NCBI GenBank assembly: GCA_963969365.1
Contig: OZ017755.1
Coordinates: 1,178,001-1,242,000 of the forward strand
Length of the DNA: 64,000 bases
DNA from: Asterochloris sp. CNOR1
Lineage: Eukaryota > Chlorophyta > Trebouxiophyceae > Trebouxiales > Trebouxiaceae
Reading direction: 5' to 3'
In this document: piece after piece, positions 24,969 through 37,400 of the stretch
Layout: the number at the start of each line of letters is the position of its first letter
Position numbering within the stretch: position 1 is the stretch's first letter
The notes under the pieces: model-generated
What the model was told of the DNA's origin: nothing
Seen by the model: the letters and a program-made list of their open reading frames with translations, nothing else
Database searches by the model: none
Made by a program: the position numbers and the translations under genes

Positions 24969-27900
24969 TTAGCAGTGGCAGATCAGTTTTTTAGGAGCTG
25001 CAGCATGCCAACCCTGCTCTGTAGCCAGCGTGCACAGTTTCATGTTGTCTCGGTCATGTAATGTAAGCAGCCCTGTCTGCAACTGGCACCTGGCCACAAG
25101 TATCAGAGCCTTAAAATGCGTGTCAGGATGCCTTGCAGCTTCCAGCTGCAGCCCATTTGTGGAGAAGGCCACCACAGAGGCCCTGCCTGTAGGCTGGTTC
25201 CCAGCAGCCTGTGCTCCGGCTGCAATGCAAGGGAGTCTGACATATGTCTGTCTCTCTGCTAACTTTGCGTACATGGTGGTGGTCAGGAGAGGAGGGCTCA
25301 AATCGTAATCGAGCTACACATACCATCAGAGGCTGTCCCGTCCTTTGAGTGCTGAAGAGCAACAGAGAATCTCCCAGCAGCTTGACGCTGAGAGGCTGTG
25401 CAGCTGCTTGGCGTGTCCCATTGCACATGTTGCAGGCCATCTTGGCCTGCCAAGGGTGCCGCTAGGTTGACGTCTGCATCAGCTAGATGCACAATGAGCA
25501 GTCGCCCTGCTGTCATCTGTAACACATGATGATGTGCTAGCAGACAACAGCTGAAGCCCACCGCTGATCTTGGTTCGACACTGCTGATTGGCAGATGGCA
25601 CACATGGTCATAGCATACATTTTGTGATGCACAGAAAGGATTCAGAGGTCATATTGTCAGAGTAAATGTTGGAGATACCCTGCAGCAGCCTGTACCTGTG
25701 GGCGCAGAGCAGCCAGGGCAGCTTGCACTTGCAGCCGCCTGGCCTGTGCATGCTGGCCTGGGCGCTCAGCCAGCCCTGCAGCCTCAGCGGTGAGCGCGCT
25801 GAAGCGCAGCAGCAGAGCCTCCACAGCTCCCAGCTTGTCCTCGGGTTGATTTGCCCCAGATCTGGCGCTTGCTGGACGCTCCAACACTGGTGCTGTGAGA
25901 TGTCCAAGGGCATTATTTTGGGCGCAGCTGGCCCCAGACTGAGCGCTCGCTGGCCGCTGCCAGACTGCTGCCTGGGAGCCGCCATGGGCATCCCTCTGAA
26001 CAAAGGTGGGTTGCACTGGGGGCGAGCAGGCAGCAGCAGCCCTGGGAGCCAGGCAGGCAGCTGCCCACTCCTGCTGCTGGCCAGAGGCCAGGCGCTGAGA
26101 CTGCAGGCCTGCAGGCTGCTGAGTTGCCGTCGCCCACTCCTCGTGCTGCGGGCCACTGGCCACTGCCAAGGGCATCAGCCCTGGAGTCTGCCTGGCTGCA
26201 GAAGGCCGCTGCTCATGTTGCTGGACGGTGGCCAGGCGTTGGCACTGCAGCCCTGCAGGTTGCTGTGCCGCATCAAGCCACTTCCCAGCAGCCACTCCCT
26301 GAGGGACCAGGACTGCATACTGTCTGGCCGCAGCAGTCCCATGCTGCGCAGCAGGTTGGTCAGGGAACATGCCGCCCAGCTGCTCGCATGCTGTGCGCCC
26401 CTCCTGCCTGGGCAGCAGGCTGGAGCTCCATTCCCGATTGCTTGGGCTCAGCTGCAGCGGATGCCTCCTAGGCTGCATCAAGGGCCAGGCTGCTTGACTT
26501 CCCAGCAGCAGGGCAACATGTATCGCCTGTTGGACACAGCAGGCTGCCCTTGGCATGCGCAAGCTACACCATGCGCAAGCTACTCTTCACAACAATCTGC
26601 CAGCACAAGAGGCAGCGCCACCGAGAGGTGGGCTTAAACCCTCTGGTGGAAGTGGCCTGCTTCCTCAAAGAGTGTGATGTGTAGGGCAACCGTTTGCAGG
26701 TGATGTGACGAGGACAGGCAAGTATGTTGCTGAATCCACAGGCAGCTTCGACACACCTGCGGCCGAGCCCTTGCCGTCGCGGGGCTGTGAAGCTCCTGCT
26801 TGCTGGGCGCCGCTGCAGCGAGACCAGCCTGGGCTGACCACGCGGCAGCCCGCAGTGACTGCAGCCTGTGGAGGGTGCCAGGCTCCCAGTCGCTGGCTGC
26901 AGGGCGCTTCCTGTGCTGGCCAACAGCGCCCTTGCAGGACGACAGCACCTGGCTGGGCATGCACCCAGCACTATCATCCTGTAGGAGTGCTGCGCCTGAA
27001 CATGTCTGCTGCCAGCGACTTGTTCGAGCTGTGCTGCCAGACATGGTGGCAGCAGCATGGGACCCAACACACTGCCTGGCAGGTTGGGCTGCATCAGCAG
27101 GGCGGCAACGTGCCTGCTGTCCTTGCTGCTGCCTGGCCTGCTCTGTCAGCTCAGAGAGGCCCCAGTCGCCAGCTGCAGTAGGGGAGGTCTGCTGCAGCCT
27201 GGGCTGAGACCGCTGAATCGTGAGTGAGCATGGGCTGTGGTCACCTGGCGGAAAGATGTGCCCCTGCCAGGTGCCGGCCATCGCTCTGCCAGCTTGTCCG
27301 ACACTGGCAGTGCCTCTCCCACGCAGCTGAGGTGCTGTGGCTGATGAGGCATGCTGTCGCTTGCGAGTCAGAGAAAGCCAGTGCTGTGCATATGGTGCCA
27401 CCAACAGCAGCTCTGCCGCCAAGACCTGCGCCTGCGAGCCACACAGATGTACTTGCAGCAGCGCCTCCCGATGGGCCTTTCAAAACCCAAGCAGGCAGTC
27501 AACAGGCATCAGCTGTATTTGGCCCAGCCCCTTCCTAGCCTACCAAGGCAGAAGCAGCACATGCGCAAAACGCCGAAGACTCTGACAGGCAGTGCACCTG
27601 GCGCCCTGACCTTCACGGTCAGCTCCTGTGCAGAGACAGCCCACCAGCATCAACTGCCTTGCCCTTCCCCTGACCAGCTTTCAGCATTTATAGGGGAGCA
27701 GCCAGCAGGGGCACACCTGGTGCACTGCATGGGTCTCAGTGCAGCGGCTGTGCCGGGCCAGCCCCGCCCTTAGCCAGGCAGCACAGCCCTCCCGCCTCAG
27801 CCTGTCCTGGTAAAGCTGCAGGGCTGCTGCCAAGTCTGCCCGCTTTGCCTGCTGTGCAGCATCATACTGCAGCCAGCCTTGCAGCGCCCAGGACAGGAGG

Positions 27901-30900
27901 TGCTGCGACCTGTATGGCAGAAGAGCAGTGTGCAGTTGTTCACTGACTGTATCTTGAGACTAAGCAGTGCCACCATACCATGGCAGGTTTGAGATGGGGA
28001 AGCATCGTGGCAGTGCCAGCCGCTGCAGCCAGAAGGACTCACCAAAAGTGCAGAGCTTGTGAGATTCTGCGCTGCTTGTCCCTTGCTCTGCTCAGCACTT
28101 GTTGCCAAGCTTTGAAAACTATGCTGAATGTCCTAAGCCTGCAGACAAATGGGATGCAGTGTATCCTGCGCATGCCGCAACAGAAGATTAGCATGCAGGT
28201 ACAAGATGGCATCTGTACCTTGTACTGGAACAGTCCTGAACACAAGATAGTATACAAGCTTCAGTAAAGCAGCTCAGCTCTGCACAGGATAAGCCACCAG
28301 CAAATGACAGCATGCTGACACAATGTGCTGCAAGACCTATAACAATAAAGTGTTGCCTTCAGCCCTTTGCAGACCTGTGCCACTGCTGCGCCTCGTGCAG
28401 TTGGGCCTTGCTGCACCGCTGTGCCAGCAGATACTGACGCCATGCTGCCATGGCCCTCTGCTCAGCACGCTCACAGTGCAGGCCCTTTGCCTGGGCAGCC
28501 TTCAGTCGCTTCACAATGCAGGCATTGTGGCGCTCCCACCAGGCCTGGAATAGGCGACGTCGAGCCTTGCAATGCAGGCAGGCCTGCAAGTGCCAGAGCC
28601 AGCCATGAGCCATCTTGTGTGGCAACGGCTGGTCTCTGCTGCAGACAGGTCAGCAGCACTATCACACGACTACTGGACAGGTGCTCCATGACAGCAGCCA
28701 TACACTTGTTTCTGCAGCCATTATCACGCAGTCTCATGTCTGCCACCTCAAAGGTCTGACCTGTGGCAAGGGTGGATCACACATGGCAGGTGGATGCAGC
28801 ATGAGGGGAAACAGTAAGGCGCTGCACACGTTGCATGAGACACACCTGCATCTCAGACACCCTGCGCTTCTGCTTCGAGCGCTTCTCCTGCTGTGCCCCT
28901 GCTCCAGCCTGCCAGGCGCCCAGTGCTCGCACCCCCAGTTGCATGCTGGCATGGGCCTTGGCAAGCTGCAGCTGTGCAGCCTTCTGGGCCAGGCACGTGG
29001 CGACCTGCACACAGGCGGGCAGCACAAATCTGCGGCTGCATCACTAGGCCAAAGGGTGCTCACCATGACTTGCAACCCTCACAGGGTGCAACATTTTGCT
29101 TTGCATGACGGTGAAGCAGCAGTCATATAGCATTGCAACTCGTGCGGGGTCCTGTCGTGTGCCACCCTGCTGTGAGTGATGCAAGATCTGAGCTGTCTTC
29201 CCCCTGTACGTCTGGTATGTGTCCACTAAGTAGTGAACAGCAGGAGCATCTGCTGAGTAGCCCAGTTGCGGTCACCTGCTGCCAGCCCTGCAGCGACCTG
29301 CGCTGCATGCCTTGCGTCCAGGCCAGAGCTGCTTTGGCCAGCTGCACCCTCCTGGCCCGTGCCCAGCGCACAAACTCTGCTTGCCATGCCCTGATGATGG
29401 CACGCAGCAGGAATGCCTCATGCTGGGCGACCAGGCTTGCATGGTATTGCTGCTTCTGTTGGCAGTGCTCATGGAAGGCCCTCCATGCGCTCAGCCCCAG
29501 GGCTAGACGCTTCAGGTACCTGCAGGGAAGCACAGCAGGTCTGTCAAATGCATCTAAGTGAATGCTTCTCATTGCAGCACCATATTGGCAAGTCACACAC
29601 AAGCACTTGGCAGACTGGGCTGCCCTGCCTGCTTGACCTCTGCTCACTAATCTCCTGGGCAAGCCCTGGCAGGGTCGATCGCCTAGTGAGTTGAGAGAGA
29701 TGGCTGTGCTTGCCTGTGCCGCACGCTTCTCCGCCGCATGAGCTCACAGGCGGCCTTGTAGTCAGTGTGCCGCTGCCAGCAGAGTACACAGCATCTTAGT
29801 AGCGCCAGGTCCCTATGGCGACTCATGGCTGCCTTCAGGCAGCGCCTGCAGCGTGCCTGCACCAGCAACTGTCTGTCCTGACCTGCAGCAGGCATGTCTG
29901 TAGCAAGCATACTGGCTGTGCATCTGGTGGACTTGGCAGCGCTGTCTGGCGCATATCTGGAAGGATTGCACACACATCATCACAAACATTGCACCACAGC
30001 ATATCAATGTGTCATGACGTGGTCCTCCACCCCAGCAACTGATGCAGCGCCACCTTCAAAGCCACAAAGGCGGTTTAAGCCCTGCCCGACACCACGACAT
30101 AATTTCGGTATAACAGACCTGACGCCAGCCCTCTATCGCTTTCAACAGCAGCGTCTCCTTCCAATGGCTCCATGCCAACTGCTCTTGCCAGCCCTCTTGC
30201 TGCTGCTTGCGCACCTCAGCAGCCCAATGCAGCAGCACACGTCTTGCTGACCTGGCACGCCACAGATTGCAAGCCTGCCTGTCCCTGCACCCACAGAACG
30301 TGACTGCTCTGCTTGCTGATGCACTCTCAGGACACTTGTCAAGTCAGGCTGCAGACATTGCTTCTGCATGACCCTTCATGTGGTGCATTGGGCAGATGTT
30401 TGCATGCCCAACTCAGTATCAGCATGGACCTCGCCAGAAAGGTGTGAATGCAGCTGCTACACTGACTGACCTGTCACGCCATTCCAGCTGCTGCAGCACC
30501 AGTTGGTGCCAGGCATGCAGGCACCGCCACTGCTTGGTGCAACTCAGCAGGGCCTCCGCCCTCTGCAGTTGAACCTCGCGCAGCTGGCTGTCTGCAGCCA
30601 GGTTGCGCCAGGTGCGGAAACACGCCGCCAGCAGCACCACCTGCACAAAGGCGTGAACATGGAGTCCATACATGTTTCAGAGGTGGCTTCGCATACTTCT
30701 CACCGCATACTCTGTGCCAGAGACTGGACAGACCCTACCTCGGTGGTTCCTGCGGCTGCATCGTGAAGACTACTGCAATGGGAAACCAGCCTGCCTCGGC
30801 ACGCCTCAGGGCTACGCACTGCATGCATCGCAGTACACTGCTCACGTTCCTTGCATGAGCAGGCCTACTGGCACTGCACATACTGATGCCACACACCTGA

Positions 30901-32947
30901 TGCAGGGCAGCACCCTGCTGACGCTGCCTGGCCTCCAGTGCATGTTGCCACAGGCGCCAAGCGATGCGCTGCTCCATTCGTTGCCCCACCTGGGCTGCTG
31001 CGGCCGCAGCACAACGTTCATGCTTCGCATCCTGGACCCGTTGCTGCCACCTGTGCAGGGAAGGCAGCTGCCTTCCACGGTTGTCATGCAGGTCAAACTG
31101 CTCTTGACGGGAGGGGGTGGACTGCCGGCAGGCCAGCACATATTGTTCCAAGGCTGACTGGCAACATTGACTTGCAGTAAAAGGAGGTCATTGCCAAGCG
31201 ATTCGCAGCATACCATACCCCTGCGAGGCAGCCAGGGCTCACCCCAGCAAAGCCTTGAGCTGTAGCTGCCGCCTTTGCTGTGAGTCAGCAGTGGTTTCCA
31301 AGCCTGTCCATGCGCGCTTCACCCGGGCTGCCAGCAGCCAGGCTTGCAGCACCAGCCTGCCCTCCTCCTGCTGCTGAGCATCTGCAAACGCCTCAAATGC
31401 AGAGGCAGCAGCCTCTGATGCCCACGCGCTGCACAGTGCTGCTTGCTGCCATGCCTTCAGAACTGCGACTCCAGCCTTTTGCCTCCAGTGCTCCCAAGCC
31501 ACCTGCAGCAGACACCTCGTGCAGATTGGGAGCTGAACGTACAGGTATGTGACAACGATGTGCTGGAGCACATGGCCCCATGATGGGAAGTGGGTCAGCC
31601 TCTCAGCACATGTCACCAGCTAACAGCACAAGCACATGTCACAGCCAGGGAAGCCGCCACAAACCTGCTTATGATAGCGACGGAAGCGCTGCACCAGCAG
31701 GCCCTGCCGCCAGGCAGCCAGCACAGCCTGATACTGCCGGGCAGCCCACAGAGCCAGCGCCTGCCTGTCCTGCTCCCTCTCAGCCTGCAGCATCCCTGCA
31801 GCACAGCCCCACCGCTGCAGCGCAGCGCTCAGCAGCGTGAAGCTGCGATAGTAGGCCGCCCGCAGCAGCTGACGCCGCCTGTCTGCGCGGCGCACTGCCT
31901 GGCACAGCAGAGCTGCCAGGGCCCTGCGCTGCAGCCGGGCCTCATGCGCGGCCAGGCCCCTCTGCAGCTGGCGGCGCCGCCAGCGCTGTTGCCGCGTCTG
32001 GGCCAGCCAAGCCCAAAGGCAGCGGCCCTGCAGCGGGGCAGGAGCAGCGCTTGGAGTGGTGCATGATGGACTTCAGCAGTGCAGCCCAGCTTCCTGCGTG
32101 CATTTTAGTGCCAGCCTTGTGCTGCACAGTGCAGCAGGGGCTTACATCAACCCCTGCAGGCCGTGCTACTGCTCAGGGATGATGGTTCTTGAGGATGCTC
32201 TGCCAGCTGTGGGAGCTCTCATTTTGGCGGGCAGACTGTGCAGCAGTGGCATCAAGCAGAGCCGCACCTGCTGCAGGTAGAGCCTGCGATGATTGCTGAT
32301 CACAGCTCTCCTCAGCTCCATCTGGCAGTGCATCATGTGGCCCCGCAGTGTGAGGAATGCGGCCCACAGAAGCCGGCGTCTGTGGTATCGCACTGCGGGG
32401 CGCATCTGGCGCTGCTGCCCAACAAACCATAGCCACTGGTCTGCCACAATGCGTGTCACGCGGTGCTGATGTCTTAGTAGAGCATCCTGCTGCTGCCTGA
32501 GAGCGCTGCATGCTGGGGTGTGGGCCTGGCTGACTGCCTGCTGCTCCTGATGCTGCTTCCTGCCCTGGGCTGCTGAGTGTTGCAGTGGACTGGCAAGATC
32601 TGGGCCCTGGGCAAGGGCTACTTCAGGCAGCGAGGCATGGCTCTGGAGCTGACTATGGGGCTGGGAGGACCGGCTGGCTGTGTGATCATCATTCTGCTGC
32701 ACATGTTTTGGCCAGGATGGCTTGTATGGCAAGGGAGCACCCTTCTTTGGCAAGGTCAGTGCATTAGTGCTGTCCCGAAGTGGCTGATATCCAGTCTTCT
32801 CCTGATGTGGCCTGCAGGAAAAGCACTGATGCAAGGCTGCATGAGCTCTCCTTGATGTTACCCAATGATGGCTCACGCTGAGGTTGTGTCTGGTCTTGCT
32901 GTGTTGACCAGATGAGCTGCCAGCAGTCGCTGCCGCCTCCCATGCAT
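24969..32947 (-). CDS. Sfi1-like centrin-binding Trp-repeat protein
   Basis: The best start is the ATG at 32947. Exon 32947-32877 joins in phase to an exon beginning PHQEKTGYQP. The middle of the gene (about 32500-27900) is a series of short exons coding long charged helices with regularly spaced Trp, such as LSAWRAFHEHCQ, RAIIRAWQAEFVRWAR, LAAWRQGLLVQRF and LKAIEGWRQ. This is the pattern of Sfi1 centrin-binding repeats (hydrophobic, Trp, then a long helix). From about 27420 to 25690 come Gln/Ala-rich exons with imperfect internal repeats (ERPASARSGA against QRPASAQSGA). The last part, 25517-24969, looks beta-rich (GDSLLLFSTQ, ASVVAFSTNG) and is joined only by phase and plausibility. In the family, such proteins form contractile centrin fibres at basal bodies or spindle poles. 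Exon borders are only partly resolved, and the 3' portion could belong to another gene. Confidence 0.6.
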
Positions 32948-33061
32948 GGAGGGGCCCTCCACTGCCTGCTCCTCACAATGCAATACTTTTGATCAGATGC
33001 ATCATGCTCGATCTATGGCAGCTATGCAGCTACTGCTGCTGTCCGGAGCTTCCAGACCTGT
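32948..33061. promoter_or_regulatory. Divergent promoter region, Sfi1-like / GLTP-like
   Basis: The two genes start head to head, 114 bp apart if GLTP starts at 33062 or 204 bp apart if it starts at 33152. No TATA-like or factor site was recognised with confidence. Confidence 0.4.
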
Positions 33062-34326
33062 ATGCCATTCAGCTGTCACAGCAGCGTAGGTTTGACCGCC
33101 AAAAAAGCATCCTTGCGCGTGGCCGTCTTCCCGTCTGCCCTTGCAGAAGTCATGTCCGAATCAGTTTTTGTGCATCTGACCAGCTTGGCAGGTCAGGTGC
33201 ATGCACCACATGAGTCCCTTCAGACTCAGCCATTTCTGGATGTCTGCGCACAGGTGATTCCAGTCGTAGGTGGGCCAGCTGTGTACCAGTTCCCCAGCAT
33301 AATCAGTCCACCCATATTAAAGCTCATGTTCTCTGTTTAGAGAAGTTTGGCGCCAGCTTCATGATGGTGCGCTCTGACATTGGGGGCAACATTAACAGGC
33401 TGGCTCAGAAGCTAGCTGCTGACCCAGCAAAATTTGCCTCACTCTTTACCATTGTGCTAGATGACATCGAGAAAGGGGACACAGGGGGAAGCTCTTGCAC
33501 CAAAGGCCTGCTTTGGCTCAAAAGGTGAGTCCTGGCAAGACAGGCTTGGCAGGTGTCAAGCTCTCAGAGAGTAATGTCCAGCAGGGGGCTTGGCCGGTCC
33601 CAAGGAGGTAGTTCTGAGGCACAACATGCTGGGCAGGCCAGCCAAAACAGGAGGCCCTGCCTTGATCAACTGCTGCACAGACGTGAAGTCTCTGCAAGCT
33701 CGCGGCGAAGCATGGGCAGCAGCCATGTCTGTCGCATTTCAGTCACCAGACTTGTGTTTACAGTGCCCACCATTCTCATGCTTGCTTGCAGGGCCATGGA
33801 ATTTGTTGCCAGCCTGCTGCGGCGCCTTGAGGCAGATAAGGATGTGACACTGTCCACAGCAGCCAGCGATGCATATGCCGAGACACTGCACAGATTTCAC
33901 GGCTGGATCACGTCTGCCGCGTTTTACGTTGCACTCAAGGTGAGGCAAGCCTGACAGCTCGACTCATTCATGCTGCCCGGGCACAATGGGAGCTGCCAAG
34001 GCAAGCCTGACAGCTCCACTTCGTCCTGCTGCCCAGCTAGACTGGTAGCTGCTGGCCTACACCCACAATCCTTGTGCATGCCCACATGCAAATACAGCCC
34101 AATGCAAAAAACATGCACTGCTTCCCCTGCAATCCTTTCACTGGAGCAGTCCATGGTGCTGCAGTTGGTGCCCACCAGGGAAGCCTTTGAGGACCAGCTG
34201 GGGCCTGTCAGCAAGGAGCAGCTGCACTTAGAAATGAAGAGTTTCCTGGATATCTGGCAGCCTGTGCTTGCAGATGTTCAGGCCTTCCTGGTCAAAGAAC
34301 GTCAGGACGACCAAAGCAAAGTATGA
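33062..34326 (+). CDS. Glycolipid transfer protein domain protein (GLTP/ACD11-like)
   Basis: Exons in phase are 33152-33269, 33341-33524, 33792-33939 and 34165-34326 (TGA), giving 203 residues from the ATG at 33152. The frame stays open to an upstream ATG at 33062, which would add 30 residues. A ttgcag just before 33152 could also be an acceptor, so the start is uncertain. Diagnostic GLTP residues are visible: VRSDIGGNINRL supplies the Asp and Asn that grip the lipid headgroup, GLLWLKR supplies the Trp that stacks on it, and HRFHGW supplies the His. The length matches plant ACD11 and other ceramide-1-phosphate or glycolipid transfer proteins, which move sphingolipids between membranes. Which lipid is carried cannot be read from the sequence. 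The gene is convergent with CDP-DAG synthase, with 105 bp between stops. Confidence 0.87.
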
Positions 34327-34431
34327 TCAGTATATACATTTGCATGTGTCCCTGCTGCACCAAAGTTTTCAGCTTTCAGAGGTTCATGTGAACTGATGTC
34401 TGCACTTCACGACGACTAGGCTCTATTCATG

Positions 34432-37400
34432 CTACTGAGTTGATGAACACAGTGAACGACTGGCCAGCAGGCTGCCGGCCTCATTCGACATACTGGAAGG
34501 TATGAGGTCTGCACCAGCTAACACATTGGCAAGTTTGCTAAAAAGTTCGAGCTGCTGGTAGGAATCCAGCTGCATGGCATCATTGAGGACAGCCCCGACA
34601 GCCAGCAGCTCCCTGGCAACATAGTTGTTGTAGTACAAGTAAGCAAATACAGCCATGACCACCTGCATGGAAATGCAAGAGAGTCAGCAGGCCTCGCATC
34701 ACCAGCTGACAGACATCCCACCAGGTGATGGCTAAACAGCATTGGGAACGCCTGAGCAACTTCAAAGACCCCTGCTGGGGATGTGGGTGGAAGGGGGCAA
34801 CGCGGCTGTGCTGGCTGTCCATGTGAGCAGCCGTTACGTACTGGCTGCAGCAAAGCCATGCCCACCAAGGCAAGTGAGGAGGCAGCAGGCGAAGCAAAGG
34901 TCACCTGGCAGTCCATGCGGTCGGTCATGCCCCCATGGCCTGGAATGGAATCCCCAAAGTCCTTGATCTTGAACCCACGCTTGAACCCGCTGGCAAAGAA
35001 GCCACCAAAGGGAGCGATGATGGACGCAAAGATGGCCATGACGACTGCGTGCAGCTGCAGGCAGCAGCATGGCTGGGGTGAAGAGGAGCAGCAGCCTGGC
35101 ACTGCTGGACATCAAGCAGCATTCCATGTGAGCAAGCGACAGCAGGCGGCAGCAGGAGGTGGCGATGAGGATTCGCAGCGCGGATGGTGGGGTGCAGCAG
35201 CATCTTGGCGTCGTGAAGCAAGACAGCATGAGAATGATTGCATGCCTGCATGAGCCATGTGGGCTGAAGAGAAGTGCAATGCTTCCTTTCATCGAAAGTG
35301 CGGGTGCAGCCAGGGATCCCCCTGCGTGGCCTGCACAGGCTCTGAGTGAGCTGGCGCTCCAAGTACAGGTGGGCCAGCTGCATATGTTGTGCAGTCGCTG
35401 AGCATGCAAGGCGGCCGGTGATCACATAATGTGCAGCCCCATCTGCAGGGGCTGTGCCGCAATCTTGTGCCAGGCCAGCCTGCACAAGGCCAGCACAGCG
35501 TCCAGCATGGCAGTCAGCAGTGCAACTCTAAAGTGCAGCTGATGAGCGCCCACCTGCATGGGGCGCGCCGTGATTTTGTACCAGGCCAGACTGTGGAAGC
35601 CGTTATCCAGAGCCTCCCAGGCTGGCAGCTGGTGGCGCCAGAATCCAAGGTACTCCAGCAAGGAGCGGGGCATCAGCTCCCCCAGGTCCCGCAGAGCAAA
35701 CTGCGTGGGGCTGTACAAGTCGTCAGGGCGGCAGTCCAGCCAGCTGTACACCGAAAGGTCCTGCAGGCAGGGAAGCTGTGCAGGCGTCTGGCGAGCACAG
35801 ATGCAGAAGTCCTTGAGCATTCTCAGCGCAGCCTGTTGCACTTTTACCAGCTCCTGCAGGCACAGCATGCAGACACAGCTGAGTTGCATGCAATCTGTGA
35901 ACAATTTGAGATGCTGCAGCTGAACGACAGTGCAGGTAAATGCATCGCTGGCAGCGACATCTGCAGGCAATACATACGCAACCCCTGATCCTGTCCAGAT
36001 CGACAAGAAGGCCTCAGGCTGCCTGTACGCTGAAGATGCAAGGGAGCCCCTCAGGTCTGCTGCAGGCTCCTGGCTGCCGGAAAAGGGTTACCCTATGCAC
36101 TGCCCACCATGACAGCATCTTCAAGCAGAGCCACCACAAGTCATGTCAAGGCATTCTGTGCAATCCCTTTGTGCATAGATGGCAGCTGTACGCTGAGCTT
36201 TGTTGGGACTCTGCCATGCCCACCATTGACTCTTCCAAGTGAGGGGGCCAGTGGCTTCGCTGGCCTCCTTCAGCCTCCCCTCAGTTGGCAAGGCACATCA
36301 CAGCGCCCATCACATGTGGGCAGATTGCCCAGTTGAAGCGCATCAGCCACCTTGCTGCACCCCAGCAGGGTCATTCCATGTCCGTTGGCAGCCAACATGG
36401 CAGGGGAGCTGCTCTGCTATCACCAACCCAATTGCAAGAGATTCAGCTTGATGACATTCTCTGTTGCTCAACCTGGCACTGACCACACACACAGAGGTGG
36501 GTGGCAGACAATGGTTTCCTGGGGTCTGCATGCCTCCGGCTTTCTGCTGCTGCGGCCCCTGAGTGGTGAGCGCTGTCGGTGACCTGTCAGGGTGGTGAAG
36601 CAGCACATGCAGGCCTCCCACAAGCCGCAGAGCCTTGCTCGCCTGCACACGACGGTCATTCAACAACACATTTCTGCTACCACTGCTCGACATTGACATG
36701 CCACCTGCCCTGGCTTGGGCACCCACCGTCCGAGGGCAGATCATCCACTTGAAGCGTGAGAGCCACCCTGACAGGAACCAGGAGGCCATCATGGTGACCA
36801 CGCAGCCGCCAATGAATCCCTCCCAGGTCTTCTTGGGAGACAGGTCAATCAGCTTGCGGTACCCGACCAAGACCCCTGCACAGCTTGGCAGACTCCCTGT
36901 CAGTGCATCTTCACGCCTATCCCGCCGCAAACACAGGGACTCCAGGCAGGGTCAACTAGCACACCCAGGGGTCCTGCAGCCAGACCTAGCAAGGTGCTCT
37001 GACTGCTGACCCCTGCCTGTCGGCCTGGCTGCAGGGGTCTGTGCTGGCGCAGACGTGACCAGGTATGTACATGTTATAGATAGCTGTTGTTGTCTACTGC
37101 CGGTGTGAACTTGATGCAAGCTGACAGAGGCTCAGAGTTGCAAGCATGAGGGCTGTTGGTTCGTTCAGTGTCAGGTGCAGCAGATCAAAATCAGCAAGCA
37201 ACCACAGATCAGCAGGGGTCCCCCCACACAGACAAGCCAAAACAGGGAAGGAATGCTCACAGCAGGTGCAAGCCCTGATGTTTAAGAGGCTGACAGAGGA
37301 CGTCCTCAGTCCACTACCTCAAAAGCAAGATATGCAGGCTATGACTGGTTCCAAGCCTCACTACACATGTAAACCCCAACATGTATGGTGATGACGAGGA

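Noticed and set aside
25666-26637. 323-codon open frame on the + strand
   Set aside because: It lies opposite a Gln/Ala-rich exon of the Sfi1-like gene. The + product is Cys/Leu/Pro-rich without domain features, and its openness follows from codon bias of the - strand exon.
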